Assembly: GCA_030789695.1 (NCBI GenBank)
Contig: CM061138.1
Coordinates: 13,402,214 to 13,466,213, forward strand
DNA length: 64,000 nucleotides
Source: Scilla litardierei
Taxonomy: Eukaryota; Streptophyta; Magnoliopsida; Asparagales; Asparagaceae
Direction: 5' to 3'
A model generated the notes under the pieces. It was given only the letters and a program-made list of their open reading frames with translations. It was not told the origin of the DNA and did no database searches. The position numbers were made by a program, and so were the translations under genes. Positions 43,414 to 54,704 of the stretch are shown here, one piece after another. Each line of letters starts with the position of its first letter. Positions within the stretch are counted from its first letter, which is position 1.

Positions 43414-43581
43414 TATTACCTGATGGAATCGTTATGATTTGGGTAGCTGCATGTTCATTAATTATGTAAAGGAACTGGAACTATAAGATATGTATATCCG
43501 GCCAACCATAACCACCGCGAGAAGTTCGGGCTTGGGCTCGGGTCGGAATTAAGTGGGGGGGTTTATCTTTGGGCCTTTACA
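43414..43581 (-). repeat. Miniature LTR of chromovirus E made of ten collinear fragments
   Basis: Ten pieces of about 13-20 bp appear in the same order as in the full LTR. Left-LTR sources: 38259-38277, 38388-38401, 38847-38863, 39237-39256, 39361-39376, 39441-39457, 39932-39947, 40029-40043, 40221-40236, 40258-40272. Everything between them, about 2 kb in total, is absent. Confidence 0.8.
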
Positions 43582-43586
43582 TCGTC

Positions 43587-43767
43587 ATTTGACGGCTAGG
43601 GCTTGGGGGATTAGGCTTGATCCATTATCTCAAGCTAGGGAGAAGATCTACTCCAGTTTAGATCAAAAATTGTCTCTTTATCATTATCAATATCATTTCC
43701 ACTTCAAATTTCTTTTCATCTTCCACTAAAAATCTGACTTTTGATACGATTAACCCTAATCGTATCA
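43587..43767 (+). repeat. 3' LTR of gypsy D, right half
   Basis: Continues the D LTR (ATTTGACGGCTAGGGC ... CGTATCA). With the left half it gives 382 bp, the same as the 5' LTR. The CAGAC target duplication follows at 43768-43772. Confidence 0.93.
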
Positions 43768-43772
43768 CAGAC

Positions 43773-45287
43773 CTGAGTTTCATTTGGTCTATACAGAGGC
43801 TCAACAAAGGCCAACTTCTGACTATTGCACCATTGTACTGGTATATACATAAAATTAAAAGCACATTATGTTTAAAAGATGTTGCTCAAGAAAAATTAAG
43901 TTTTCTATAATGGTAGAAAATATCTGGTGCCTGGATTGATTTAAAAGATCTGGAGGCTGGATGAAAGGTGCAATAAAAGGAGTGAATAAAACTTTTGCCT
44001 GGTTTCCTTTGGTTTCCTTTCAAAAGCAGATTACCCACGGACATGAAAAGTAAAAGAGATACCAAACTTCAGTCAAGCGAAAGCTGCTTATCTAAAGATG
44101 CAAGTAAATTGTGAGACATCATGAACATAATGGAGGCAAAGGACTACAATCAAGATGAGATATCCAAGGATGATGGGCAGTGTAGATGATTATGATTACT
44201 CCTCTCATGGAATGCTTTATGAATGCATCTTTCTTCTGCAATGTGACAATAAGTAGAAAAGTATAATTGGTTCATGGTCTGAAAAAACAAATGCGACACC
44301 ACTAGGGGCCTATTTGGTTGTAAACAAGTGAAGAAATTGTGAAGGATGGTGTTGGATGGAAAAGAGAAGGATATAATGCGGTAAAGATGGAACTTTTCTA
44401 TGTTCGAAATGAAAACCCAAGTTCTCTTATTTGGTTGCAGTATGGATAGATGAGAAGTATATGACCTCATCTCCCACATCATATTATAATAATCCTTAAG
44501 TCCTAATAATCCTCTCTCTTTCTTTTCTATTTTTTATTGGTAGAATTCTCTCTCCATTTCCATCCCAATTCCTAGCTTTTCGAGAGCAATTAGGTGCCAG
44601 TGTTTCTGAAAATCGTATGTAACACACATTTTATGGAATAACATATTCATTTCAATTCTATTAGAACAAACAATATAATTGGTGGGCACCACCAGAATAT
44701 GGAATGAATGGTGATTTGGGGGACCACTCCATTTTCTTAGGGGTTTCCTTGCAAGCAAACAAGTGTCATGTACTAGGGCACTTAAAAAGAGCTTTAACCA
44801 ACGGGAAGGGACAATATAATGCATACTAATGGTCTCTGGAAGGGTTTAACAGTGGGCTGCAGGATGACAATGCAAACATTGGAGGCATTCTTGAGGAGGT
44901 GGTATTAGAGCTATTTTTTGGTCCTCCAAGTGGGTAAAATAGCATGTCAACCGTCTTCCATGATCTTCTATCAGCATATTGACATTATAGACTTCAAGAA
45001 GGAAACACTTTAAGGAAGTGAGAAACCACACATGTTATGTTCAGGAAATTCCAAAGTTGTCATACACACATAAAATTGAGACGTGTGACATATGACTATC
45101 ATTGTAGGTATTTGATGATTATATCCAACAGCCTAGCTAATTAGCTTAATGAGCTATTCACTTCCTTATTGGGGAAGGCTTGGAGAAACATATTGAAGGG
45201 CGCTCCGGTTGTTGTGGTTACGTATTGCAGGAATAAAATGAATGGATATACACTCAAATCCATTGACTGGTCGAATTTGTATTGTTT
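43773..45287. other. Spacer after gypsy D; one possible small transposon
   Basis: No gene recognised. From about 44307 a GGGGCCTATTTGGTTGTAA-type start, and near 44735-44770 a TTGCAAGCAAACAAG-type end, are partly complementary and could bound a decayed TIR element; no target duplication supports it. Minus-strand frames here have no domains. Confidence 0.4.
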
Positions 45288-45295
45288 CTTGAAAG

Positions 45296-46115
45296 CAAAT
45301 GCGGAGCCAGGTCCACAGCAGGGGGCACATGCACCCTAAATCTTGGATTTCGATATATTCTTTTCAAACTTTCCATATTATGCATCTGCTAAGTTGTAAA
45401 ATTTCTATATATGCCCCTGCTAAGTAGTAAACTTCCAACTTTAATGCCCCAATTTGTTCGAATGTTTCTGAAATTTTTATGAGCAAATTTGTAAGTGCAG
45501 ATTATTTCCTAAATTTAGCTCCAAATTATCTGCTTGAACAACTAAAGCAAAGTAATACAACCTAATTAAAATATATTAAAAAATATATATCTAACCAAAT
45601 TTATTTTAATTTGATTCACATCCAAATCCAATCTTCTTTTGTGCCCAAAGATCTTAATGATTCTAAAGGATATCAAAGTTGTTTTGGTTTTCAAATCTGA
45701 TAACTAAGGAAAGAAAGACATCTCATTAGTTTCTTTTATTTTTGTTTTTAATTCTTTTAATTACTTATTTTCATCTTCTATCAGTTCACAAATCCTAAAC
45801 TAGAAAGTTTGATTTTGCACACGAGAGTATTATGCTTGTTTGCAATATTTTATTTTCTAATTTTATAGTAAGACAATCTTAACAATGAAATATTTCACTC
45901 AAACCTCTCCATACATATTCTAAGCAAACAACAATATTATTTAGAGCTAAATTTAGAAAATTTCTTTATTAAATTGCATGGATATTAAACTAAAGCAAAA
46001 TAGTTGCTATGTTTTCCCTTCTAGAATAAGATAATTTCTAAATGTGCTGATAACTATGGATGGCTTTATTTTGTGCCCCCTCTGCCCCTAATTGAAAATC
46101 CTAGCTTCGTTCTTG
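45296..46115. mobile_element. Non-autonomous hAT element (820 bp)
   Basis: Perfect 8-bp target duplication CTTGAAAG (45288-45295 and 46116-46123), the hAT signature. The left end CAAATGCGGAGCCAGG pairs with the right end, reading in reverse CAAGAACGAAGCTAGG, followed on both sides by GGGGGCAC. The interior is AT-rich with no transposase. Confidence 0.82.
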
Positions 46116-46123
46116 CTTGAAAG

Positions 46124-48173
46124 GATTCAAATATGGGCTACTTCAATACTTATTGGATATTTATAACATTGCATCTTTATGTACCCGGGATGTTATTGTC
46201 TAACAGATGATATATCACAAATTTCTTCAATTCCATTTTAGTATTTGATTGTGTCTGCCATTCAATACTAGTGTATACAAAGCTGAGTCTTAGGTGTATT
46301 CCCCAAATTTTCCAGAGAAGGAAGACATAAGCATATTCCACCTATGCAATAATATGATCAAGGCAACTCATGAGTGACAAATTGTCCTTTTGATGTTAAA
46401 TAGTTAATCCATTAGTCCTGTAAAATTACAATTAATTTACAGTGAAATCCTAAGCTCTCTACCTAAATATCAACCCCAAAACTGAAATACCTTATATATA
46501 ACACTGCACCACCATCAGAATTAGATCAAATTTTTATCAATTATTTCAAAACGTGTAAAACATTGCTAGTTATTTTAGATTTTTCATGTAATTTTCAATG
46601 TTTAAAAAGAAAATATAAGCAGTTGCAGATATGACCCATCCAAGATGGTCAGATTTTGCCAACATTGTCGATATTGATGTTATAAATCTTTTTCCAATGC
46701 TATCATTAATACTAAGATTTCAAACCTTGGTATCTTGGAGACAATTAAAATTTAGGGATTTGGTAGAAATGCTTACGTTAGCTCAATTTGGCTGTTTTAG
46801 TCAAGTCCTTTGATCCTCATTAATGAACTAATAAACAATAAAGTACTGATACCTTATTATAATTTATCATAGAAGCACTCTATGTATGATGACATGCAGT
46901 TTTATGATATGCTGGTTTGTTACGTTGCATTTTAATTTATGGGCCAACTCAAATAAGCCTACCCCAAGCTGAACTTTAGCTATTATAGATAGAGTAGAAG
47001 TGGCAGTGGGACAGAGAGGATGCTTTTTGCCTTTTTGGGATTCACTAAAAGTTGCTTTTAACCTATTAATGTTGATGGGATTCCAACTTGGATTTGCTTT
47101 AGTATTTTTAGTCGATTTAGTATACATGGTATTTGAGTTCTTTCAGATTTTGTTATTTGAGTCTTTTGAGATTCTTGTTCTAAGAAAGACTTTTTATCTT
47201 ATCTTATTTTATTTATTTTGATGTTTGAGTTTTATTAAGAGACTGAGGCTGAGGCTGCATAGGAGTTGATTTTTCGCATATACATATGAGTCTGTAATCA
47301 AACTTTAAGATTATGGGTGATTGAATAAAAAATTGAGTTTTATAAATATTGTTCGAAACTTCAAATCATTTAAAGGAGATTTGCGAGAATGCGTTTAATC
47401 GTCTAGGCATAAGGTTCAAAGAAATCTTCACGTGCAAGGTGCAATGTGTTGAAGTCATGTTGTGAGAGACCTACAACCCTATTTCTCTTTTATTTTACAA
47501 ATCCGTAAATCATCCATCCAATCTTTACTCCCTTTCATTCATCATCAGATTTGATATCAGGACTAAATCTATTAAATTTTTTTCATCATCATCTCCATCC
47601 TCTTTTCATCCCTTTAGATTACAGTAGTAGTTGTAGCAAAAACCCTTATGTTTCAGTTCAATTAAAAAATTTGTTCATGTTTACCAAATACTCAAAAAAT
47701 CGCATCGGACCAGTATTCATCTTCGTCTTCACGCCTTTCATTTACTTCCCACAACCATAAACCAAAATCCAAAGTTTCAAAACCCAAAGCCTAACACAAC
47801 ACCCAACCTTTATCACCATCATTGATCGACATAAGCCATGACATCGTCCCAAGATTTTCAAGATTGTGCCTTCACTGTTTCGATTGAGTCCAACTTCATG
47901 AAGATATGATAGTTTTCCTTCTGACACAATCAAACACCTCGTCAATAATCAAATCCATAACCATCTTTATCGTTAATGTCACATACCAACTTCGATGAAC
48001 ACAAAGCTGATCCATCTTCGTCGGTTTTATCATCTGAGTTTGAGGTCGTTGTCTTTGGCTGTTTCCAACAATATTGCCATCAGCAAAGAGTCAAATATGC
48101 CGTTATCTTTACTATTGGAATATTCCCCCATTATCATCGTCATTCCTCTTTGTTGGACCTCAATGATATGGAC
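46124..48173. other. Spacer between hAT element and gypsy G, nothing recognised
   Basis: AT-rich. Short frames on both strands carry no domain. Sequence from 47500 to 48170 has CATCATC and CTTCGTC words of ordinary plant intergenic or untranslated type. Confidence 0.4.
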
Positions 48174-51100
48174 TGATGCGATCATGAGTTACCAAAGGCG
48201 ACGACGGAGGCTTGAACAAGGCGCAGTAATGCAAGGAACTCAACTAGTGGCAAACTTGTAATTTTAGGCATACGTGCTATTTTTATAATTTCTGTAATTC
48301 TGGACAAAACAGCCATTATAATTTGGCGGCGGCTAGGTTTAGGGTTTATGCTGAATTTTTGAAAGAGATTACTAGAAGATTGATTAGAACACTAGTTTGT
48401 GGAGAGTTAGGCATTTTCTCTCGAATCAAAGACTAGAAGTGATGTCCTCTAGAAAGAGCCATCTATCTTGTATTTCATATTTCATAATCAATAAAAACCT
48501 TAAATTTATCTCGGAATCTCATTTAGATCGTATTAAATTGGTATTAGAGCGTAGATCCTAATGGCGACAACGAAAAAGTTTGAAGCTTTAGATGAGAAAC
48601 TCGATAATGAAGTGGATGGATTGAAGAAATCCTATCGATTAATGGAGAAAAATTATCGTCAATTGAATTGAATCTACAGTGAAAATGTTGGAAACGAGGA
48701 TGAGAGCATCGATGGATGCCATAATGGAGAAAACTTTAGAGATTGATCGCCGTCCACCACCCGAGTAAGAGAATACGAAACTAGATCTGCGTAAACCCAG
48801 AGACAACAATTCAGATCTAGGGTAAAAGACGAATTTTTTGACGAAGGTGAAATAGAAAGTCGAAGACTTCGAGGAGGAACTTCCATCAGATCTAGATCTG
48901 GAGATTCACGACTCATGGAAAGGGCCCACAGGGGCGGCAACCCCTGCACCATCGCCAGTGGTACCACGGTCCCTGGGAAACCCGTTAGGGGAGGGCGAAC
49001 CCCAACATGGCTGCCTGGGGCCTTGCGGCCCACCAGGAAGTGGTCGACACGACGGGCGACCCTTGGAGAAGCCGTCGGGGATCAACATTAATCTAAAGGA
49101 CTTTCAGGGGTCCCATGGCCACTGATTTTCAGAAGAGAGGCCACAACGATGTGTTTTGGACTACGAGAAGTTTGAAGATTATCACAACGATGTTTCAAAC
49201 TACAAGGAGGATGTAAGAGACTCTGATTGGGATGTAGATGATTGGGGGACGAAGATTGAGTCGATGGAGCTCAGTTTGAAGAATTTGATGCACCACAGTA
49301 CACTTAGTGACATTTACATTATGACCAGCATAGAAGAAGAGCAGGTCATGAGGTCTTCAACACTGAAAGTTGAGTATGATAATTGAAGATGTTAATATTT
49401 GAAGGGGATGATCCTTATACCTAAATTTACCACGCAGAGGAGTATTTTGCGGTGAACCGCTTGACGAAGGAGGAGAAAGTGATGGCGGTTGGTATATGCT
49501 TGGAGGGAGATTCGTTGTCCTAGCACTAGTGGAGGAAGCAGAGGCAGTCTGTGCATTCATATTAGTAAAAGTTAATGACTGTCTGCTCCACAGATTTTAC
49601 GACACTCAATGAGAAAATCTACCTGAGCAGCTCTTTGTACTCAAGCAAGATGGCATAATCAAAGAATACATGAAGAAGTTGGACATGCTTTTAGGCCGAA
49701 TGAAGGGATTACTGGAGGAGTCGCTGGAGGAAAGTTTTATGAAGGGACTCGGAGCAGACATCCGTATTGAGCTTCGCATACGGAGACCGAGAGGGTTGAT
49801 GGACATGATGGATTTGGTCCAGATGATATAGGATCGGCTAATAGCAGGGTGACGGGCCAAGGAGGTCTGAGACGGATCTACTTTTCGCAGACAGGTACAG
49901 ACATGTGGACAGAAGGTGCCGTCAGGAGGCACCCATCCTAACAGAGAGAAGAGCAACGAGGCATGACCGGTGTGCAATTCAAACGTATGGTTGAGGTTGA
50001 TGTGCGGGATAAACAAGCGAATGGATTGTGTTTTTGTTGTGTTGAGAAATTTATTCCAGGGCATCGATGTCGAGACCGTACGCTCCAGTTGTTGATTATA
50101 GATGATGAGTATGATGATGAGGTTATGGAGGCAGAGGCATAGGAGGCAGCAGACGTGGAGCATCCTTATTTGGACGTCGTAGAAGTCTCCTTAAATTCGG
50201 TGACTTTGAATCACATCATGAAGTTGACGGAGATGATCTCAGATCAGGAGGTAATAGTGTTGATTGATATGGGCCATCCACAATTTCATCTCTAACCGGG
50301 TGGTGAATCAGTAGGGGATATAGCTTGTAGACACATGGAGCTTTGGAGTGATGATGTGGACTGGAAAGGTGTAGCATAGTAGAAGAGTGTGTCACAGACT
50401 TATTTTGACTCTACACGAAATTCAGATCGTGTAGGACTTCTTACTACTGCACCTGCGTAGCATAGATGTGATATATGGCATAATGAGCTACAGTTCTTGG
50501 GAACATGAAAATCAATTGGAAGTTGTTGCAGATGGAGTTCTAGGAAGGGTCTAGGAAGGGAAAACAGTTACACTCTGGTGAGATCCTAGCTTGTGCCGAT
50601 CCATGGTTTTCTGGTTTCGTTGAAACCCATGGCAAAGGTTATCCAGACAAAGTGATGAGGATTTTTAGTGGAGTTACAGGGCTTGATATCATAGGACGAA
50701 GAGAATGAGCAGGACATTCTCATAGTGATGTAGCAGATTCTGATTCATTTCAAGGGAGTGTTTTAGACGTCTTCTGGCCTTCCACTCTCATGGGATCACG
50801 AGCATGCCATTGTCCTGGAGAGAGAGAGTCTCACCATTAGCGTGAGGCCCTATCGATGCCCCCAGGTGCAGGAGGATGAGATCGAGCGGATGGTTGGGGA
50901 GATGATTCAGGCAGGAGTGATGTAGACCAGTGTGGGTCTTTTTTCTAGCCCGATCCTAGTGGTGAAAAAGGAGGATTGCAGTTGGAGGTTCTGCGTCGAC
51001 GGTTGAACACAGAGATCATTCCTTACAAATTTCATATTTCGATGATTTTCTAGATGATTTTCATGGAGTGATAGTCTTTTCCAAGATCGATTTGAAGTCA

Positions 51101-51300
51101 GGATATCGCCAGATCAGGATACGAGCTGATGATGTGGCCAAGATTGTTTTCCGGACACATGAGGGTTATTACGAGTTTTGGTCATGCCCTTTGGCTTGAC
51201 CAATGCACCTGCTACTTTCTAGGCCCTCATGAATAAGGTATTCCGTCCATACTTGAAGAGATTTTTCCTAGTTTTCTTTGATGACATTCTGATATACATC
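48174..51300 (+). pseudogene. Gypsy element G, part 1: 5' LTR, gag, protease, RT (heavily decayed)
   Basis: The LTR starts TGATGCGATC (48174) and ends near 48535 with GATCGTATTA. A degenerate primer site TTGGTATTAGAGC is at 48538-48550. gag starts at ATG 48561 (MATTKKFEALDEKL), a diverged relative of D gag. Readable islands are LIFEGDDPYT and YHAEEYFAVNRLTKEEKV (about 49390-49480), a zinc knuckle CFCCVEKFIPGHRC (about 50029-50070), a protease relic VLIDMGH (about 50258), RT VRPYRCPQVQEDEIER (about 50840-50885) and the catalytic [11 protein letters not shown] (about 51268-51300). Dozens of stops make this the most decayed copy. It is interrupted at 51300 by element F and resumes at 62302. Confidence 0.87.
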
Positions 51301-52018
51301 TGTAACACCTCGTTTCCGGGTACCATTACATTTCGTTATTATCTGTGCAGGTTCTGCAATGCTTCAGTGAAAGTAGAATAGAACTAACAGAAAATTTCAT
51401 GAATGGAATAACTTTATTCATCCTTCAAAGAGATACAAAAGCTCAACTAGGCAAGAACTAATAGTCTTTCGTTCTAAACAAGAAAGCAAGCAACTAAACA
51501 AAAGTAAACACTCTCCTTACTACTCTGGGACTCAAAAATCAGCACGCTTCATAGGAAATTTTGACTCCTCGAAAGCTGGAGTCTCCTCGTACTATGGTTC
51601 AGTTTCTGTTGAGAAAATATTTGAACGGATAAACAAAACGATATTTACAATAAACAACAATTATAACTTTTCTGCAACCCTAATTCTAAACATGCCAATA
51701 GCTCTAAACATTAGATTGTACCTATCTAACTAAAACATTCCATTCTTTTATTATACTCATAATGTAGAGAGAGCGTACTAAAGAACAACCTCGAGTTCAC
51801 AGGCGAGCTCACATGTGCCCTAAATTTATTGGTCCAAGATATCATTAAAGGACCCAGTCAAGATATTCAATTCCGTCAATGAGCGTAGTCTTCACCACTC
51901 TTTCTAACTTAGTTATGAGTTCCCAAAACCACACGCCATTCTAACTACAATTGTCCTCTAGTTATATTTTCTCTAAGTTGTGTAAAATGAATAGTGCACT
52001 AAACTGTAATGTTTATAG
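51301..52018 (-). repeat. F first LTR, left part
   Basis: 718 bp from the F left terminus to the hAT insertion. The hAT target duplication GTTTATAG is 52011-52018. The part from 51937 onward is present again at 60948. Confidence 0.82.
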
Positions 52019-52200
52019 CAAGGTATGAGGTATCGTCCGATACCTAGGGGTTTCGGGCGTTTCGGACCGGTACCGCCCCATACCGGTCCGAAACCACATC
52101 ATCCAACTCGGAATCGGCCGAAACCCAAGGGTTTCGGCCAGTTTCGCCCAGTTTCGGGCGAAACTGGCCGAAACCCTTGAGTTTCGGTTAGAAAATGTTA
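52019..52200. promoter_or_regulatory. Left terminal and subterminal motif array of the hAT
   Basis: After the terminal repeat come repeated GGTTTCGG, CCGAAACCC and GGTACCG words in both orientations. The right end has the same words. Such arrays are where hAT transposases bind; binding here is inferred. Confidence 0.6.
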
Positions 52201-52289
52201 AAAAACAAGAAGAACAGGAAGAAGAACAGGAAGAAACTGGCCGAAAATGTTTAAAAAAGAAGAACATGAAGAAAGAAACAAGGGGAAGA

Positions 52290-52410
52290 AGACAAACCCT
52301 AAACCCTAACACTAAACCCTAGCGACAGAATACATCCCGTGAATTAACAGTACCCCCTAACCCTAAACCCTAACACTAAATTCTAAAACCTAGCGAATCT
52401 CCATATAGAA
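52290..52410. repeat. Telomere-like CCCTAAA cluster and local duplication
   Basis: AAACCCTAAACCCTAACACT occurs at about 52294 and a near copy at about 52358, each followed by CCTAGCGA and a CATCC...GTGAAT stretch, so a segment of about 65-75 bp is duplicated. The CCCTAAA words match telobox motifs found in plant promoters; there are too few for a true telomere. Confidence 0.65.
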
Positions 52411-52491
52411 GACATCCCCGTGAATGAACAACACACATTGCCTGTTCATTCACGGGATGGGTTAGTGTTCAATCAGGGGGGTTCATTCCAT

Positions 52492-52500
52492 TATAAAAGG
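52492..52500 (+). promoter_or_regulatory. TATA box of the hAT transposase gene
   Basis: TATAAAAGG in a CATTCCATTA context, about 390 bp before a 5' splice donor at 52889. It lies in the right place to start the transcript whose first intron ends at 54696. Confidence 0.55.
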
Positions 52501-52524
52501 AAGGAGGGGAGGGGAGATGCAGAT

Positions 52525-52888
52525 GCTTACCTCATCGAGCAGAAACCCTCGAGCAGAAGCCCTAATTTCATAGCCAATTTGCATCGTCGCCTTCGGAGCT
52601 GTGCCGCTGTGCCGAGTCGAAGCAATCGACGAGGCAGTGAAGAAGTCGAAGCCGTCGATTCACGACAAGGCAGCGAAGAAGTCGAAGTCGAAGCCGCTGT
52701 GCCGCTGTGCTGGAGAGTGTTGCTGATTCTCGAGTAGATATCGCCGCGAGGAGAAGACGCCGCCTCGAGGCAGAGCTCGCCGCCGAAAGAAGACGCCGAG
52801 GAGAGTCGCCGCCGGAAGAAGTCGCCGAGGGGATCTAGGGTTCTTAATTTTCTACTGCTGCGTCGAGAGACAAGCGACTCCGAGAGAT
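52525..52888 (+). other. Probable 5' untranslated exon of the hAT transposase
   Basis: CG-rich sequence between the TATA box and the donor GAGAT/GTAAGTGA (52888/52889). The exon start is estimated from TATA spacing. It may hold short upstream frames; I see no domain. Confidence 0.45.
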
Positions 52889-54696
52889 GTAAGTGACCGT
52901 ATTAAATTAGTTAGTTAATAGGCAAATGACTAAAATGCCTTAGTGTTTTCGCGTATTTACAAGTACGCCATTGCTTGAAAAAAACCTAATAAACCGTAAG
53001 TAATGGCTAACTTGTAAATATTGTGAACTCGAGGGAAAAAGATGAAACCGCAGTTGTAAGTGCGGGTCGGGTTAATTACCAAACTACCCTAAACGTTCAT
53101 TATAGTTACAAGTTTGCCATTAATAGAGAAAACACGTAACTGATAGAATGACACACTTGTAAATAAATAGAATAACCGAACTTGTCAGATAATGTGAGTT
53201 TTGATATTGTAAAATACAAATAAATATATATATACAGTAAAATAATCTAAAATACGTAAGAAATACGCAAAAAACGGAAAATACAGAAAAATTGTTTAAA
53301 ATAAAAAATAAATTATGAAAAATTATTTAAAATAAAAAATAAATACGCAAAATTTATTTAAAATACAAAATAAATACGGAAAAATTATTTAAAATACAAA
53401 ATAAATACGGAAAAATTATTTAAAATACAAAATAAATACGGAAAAATTATTTAAAATACAAAATAAATACGGAAAAATTATTTAAAATACAAAATAAATA
53501 CGAAAAAAATACAAAAACCATATAATAAATATAGAAAAAAATACTTAAAATACATAATAAATCCTAAAAATACTATATGGATTCCTAAAAAATACTATTT
53601 GTCTACCATCAATTTAATTACCATATAATACCTGGTTAGAGGAAAAAATACTAAAAATAAAAGAGAAGCTACATTAATTAATGTTTAATTAACTACTTAA
53701 AATACTAAAAATATGTTAGAACTTAAAATACTAAAATTTTCTAATAATAGTACTTAAGAGATTGGTTATAAAAATAATAGTAAATACGAAATACTTAAAA
53801 TACTAAAATTTGCTAATAAAAATATGTTAGAACTTATAACAGATTGGTAATAAAAATACAATAGATATACTACAAATTGCATGTTATTATTTATGGGATA
53901 AATTTTTAAGTTGCATGTTATTATTTAAGGGATAATTTGTTAAACTGTTGTTCTTGTAAATAATTATGCGATAATTATTAAAAGGTTAGAAACTTGATTT
54001 TGTTCGATATTTAAGTTGCTTATCTGCATGCTACATGTTTTAATGGTAATTCTATTTTCTTGCATAGTATATGATAATTCAAGAAAGCCTCTTAGGTTAG
54101 CCATTAAAATTCTTCTAAAACTTATGAGACGCATTTTAGATTGACATGCTATTTTTAGTAAATTGTTACAACTATTAAATACCTAATTCCTGATTAGGGT
54201 AGTCCTTTTCCAACGATTATTATTTTAAACGTTCTAATAATAATTTTGATAAAAGTGTACACTTTAAATTGTTGTAATGTGGATCTATTAAAATCCAAAT
54301 ACATGATTAGGATAGCACGTTGAAACAAATAAAACCTTATAGTTGATAAGGACTCTAATAAAAGTTATTAACGAATCCTAATAAATTCGAATTTTAGGAT
54401 TCAACTAGTTGATAGGATTAACTAGTTTTAATAAAAGTCTTTTAGTTGATGGCAAACATATGAATGATAAGTTTCCTTCAATGGACCATGATCCGGCTCA
54501 ATGTGCTTGGCTAAGTTTGCTGGATCAACCTAGCTAGACTGGGTATAAAGTGATAATGGCTTAGTCAATTCCTTGACCGTGTTCCGCTGGACCGTAAGGA
54601 CACAAATCATGATTATGTGACACCGTCGACTATTTCTAAGTCTAATACGTTAATAATCTTTTCAAGATTAATCGTAACCCTTGGTTTATGGTGCAG
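52889..54696 (+). other. First intron of the hAT transposase, with a 31-bp minisatellite
   Basis: The donor GTAAGTGA at 52889 and acceptor TTATGGTGCAG ending at 54696 bound a very AT-rich 1.8-kb stretch with no coding potential. It includes the minisatellite at about 53310-53510. Confidence 0.55.
53310..53510. repeat. 31-bp AT-rich minisatellite
   Basis: Five near-perfect copies plus diverged edges of a unit containing GGAAAAATTATTTAAAATAC and AAAATAAATAC. It lies inside the hAT intron. Confidence 0.85.
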
Positions 54697-54704
54697 TAAT
54701 TAAC

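Larger units (their letters stand above)
37950..43581 (-). mobile_element. Chromovirus E (Tekay-like), antisense, internally deleted
   Basis: Starts TGTAACGCCCC and ends CCTTTACA, flanked by TCGTC (37945-37949 and 43582-43586). Coding runs on the minus strand. The left LTR is full (2,323 bp) but the right one is cut down to about 170 bp of scattered pieces. gag and its zinc knuckle are missing, and so is RNase H, leaving protease, RT, integrase and chromodomain. The integrase and chromodomain frame is intact for 497 codons. E was inserted inside the D 3' LTR and is therefore younger than D. Confidence 0.92.
32215..43767 (+). mobile_element. Gypsy element D (chromodomain type), 3' LTR split by element E
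   Basis: Complete Ty3/gypsy retrotransposon. LTRs of about 382 bp start TGATGCGGTCG and end TCGTATCA, and the flanks are CAGAC (32210-32214 and 43768-43772). Order: LTR, primer site, gag, protease, RT, RNase H, integrase, chromodomain, polypurine tract, LTR. The LTR copies differ at seven positions plus two 1-bp indels, so D is a fairly recent insertion, though older than copia A by this measure. Coding is damaged: lost gag ATG and several stops and shifts. Two relatives, G and H, occur in the same window. Confidence 0.95.

Noticed and set aside
44307..44770. Possible TIR element between gypsy D and the small hAT
   Set aside because: The ends pair only partly and no target duplication of any length fits. 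Kept as a remark only.
52290..52410. Interstitial telomere
   Set aside because: Only a handful of imperfect CCCTAAA words within a duplicated 70-bp segment inside a hAT element.
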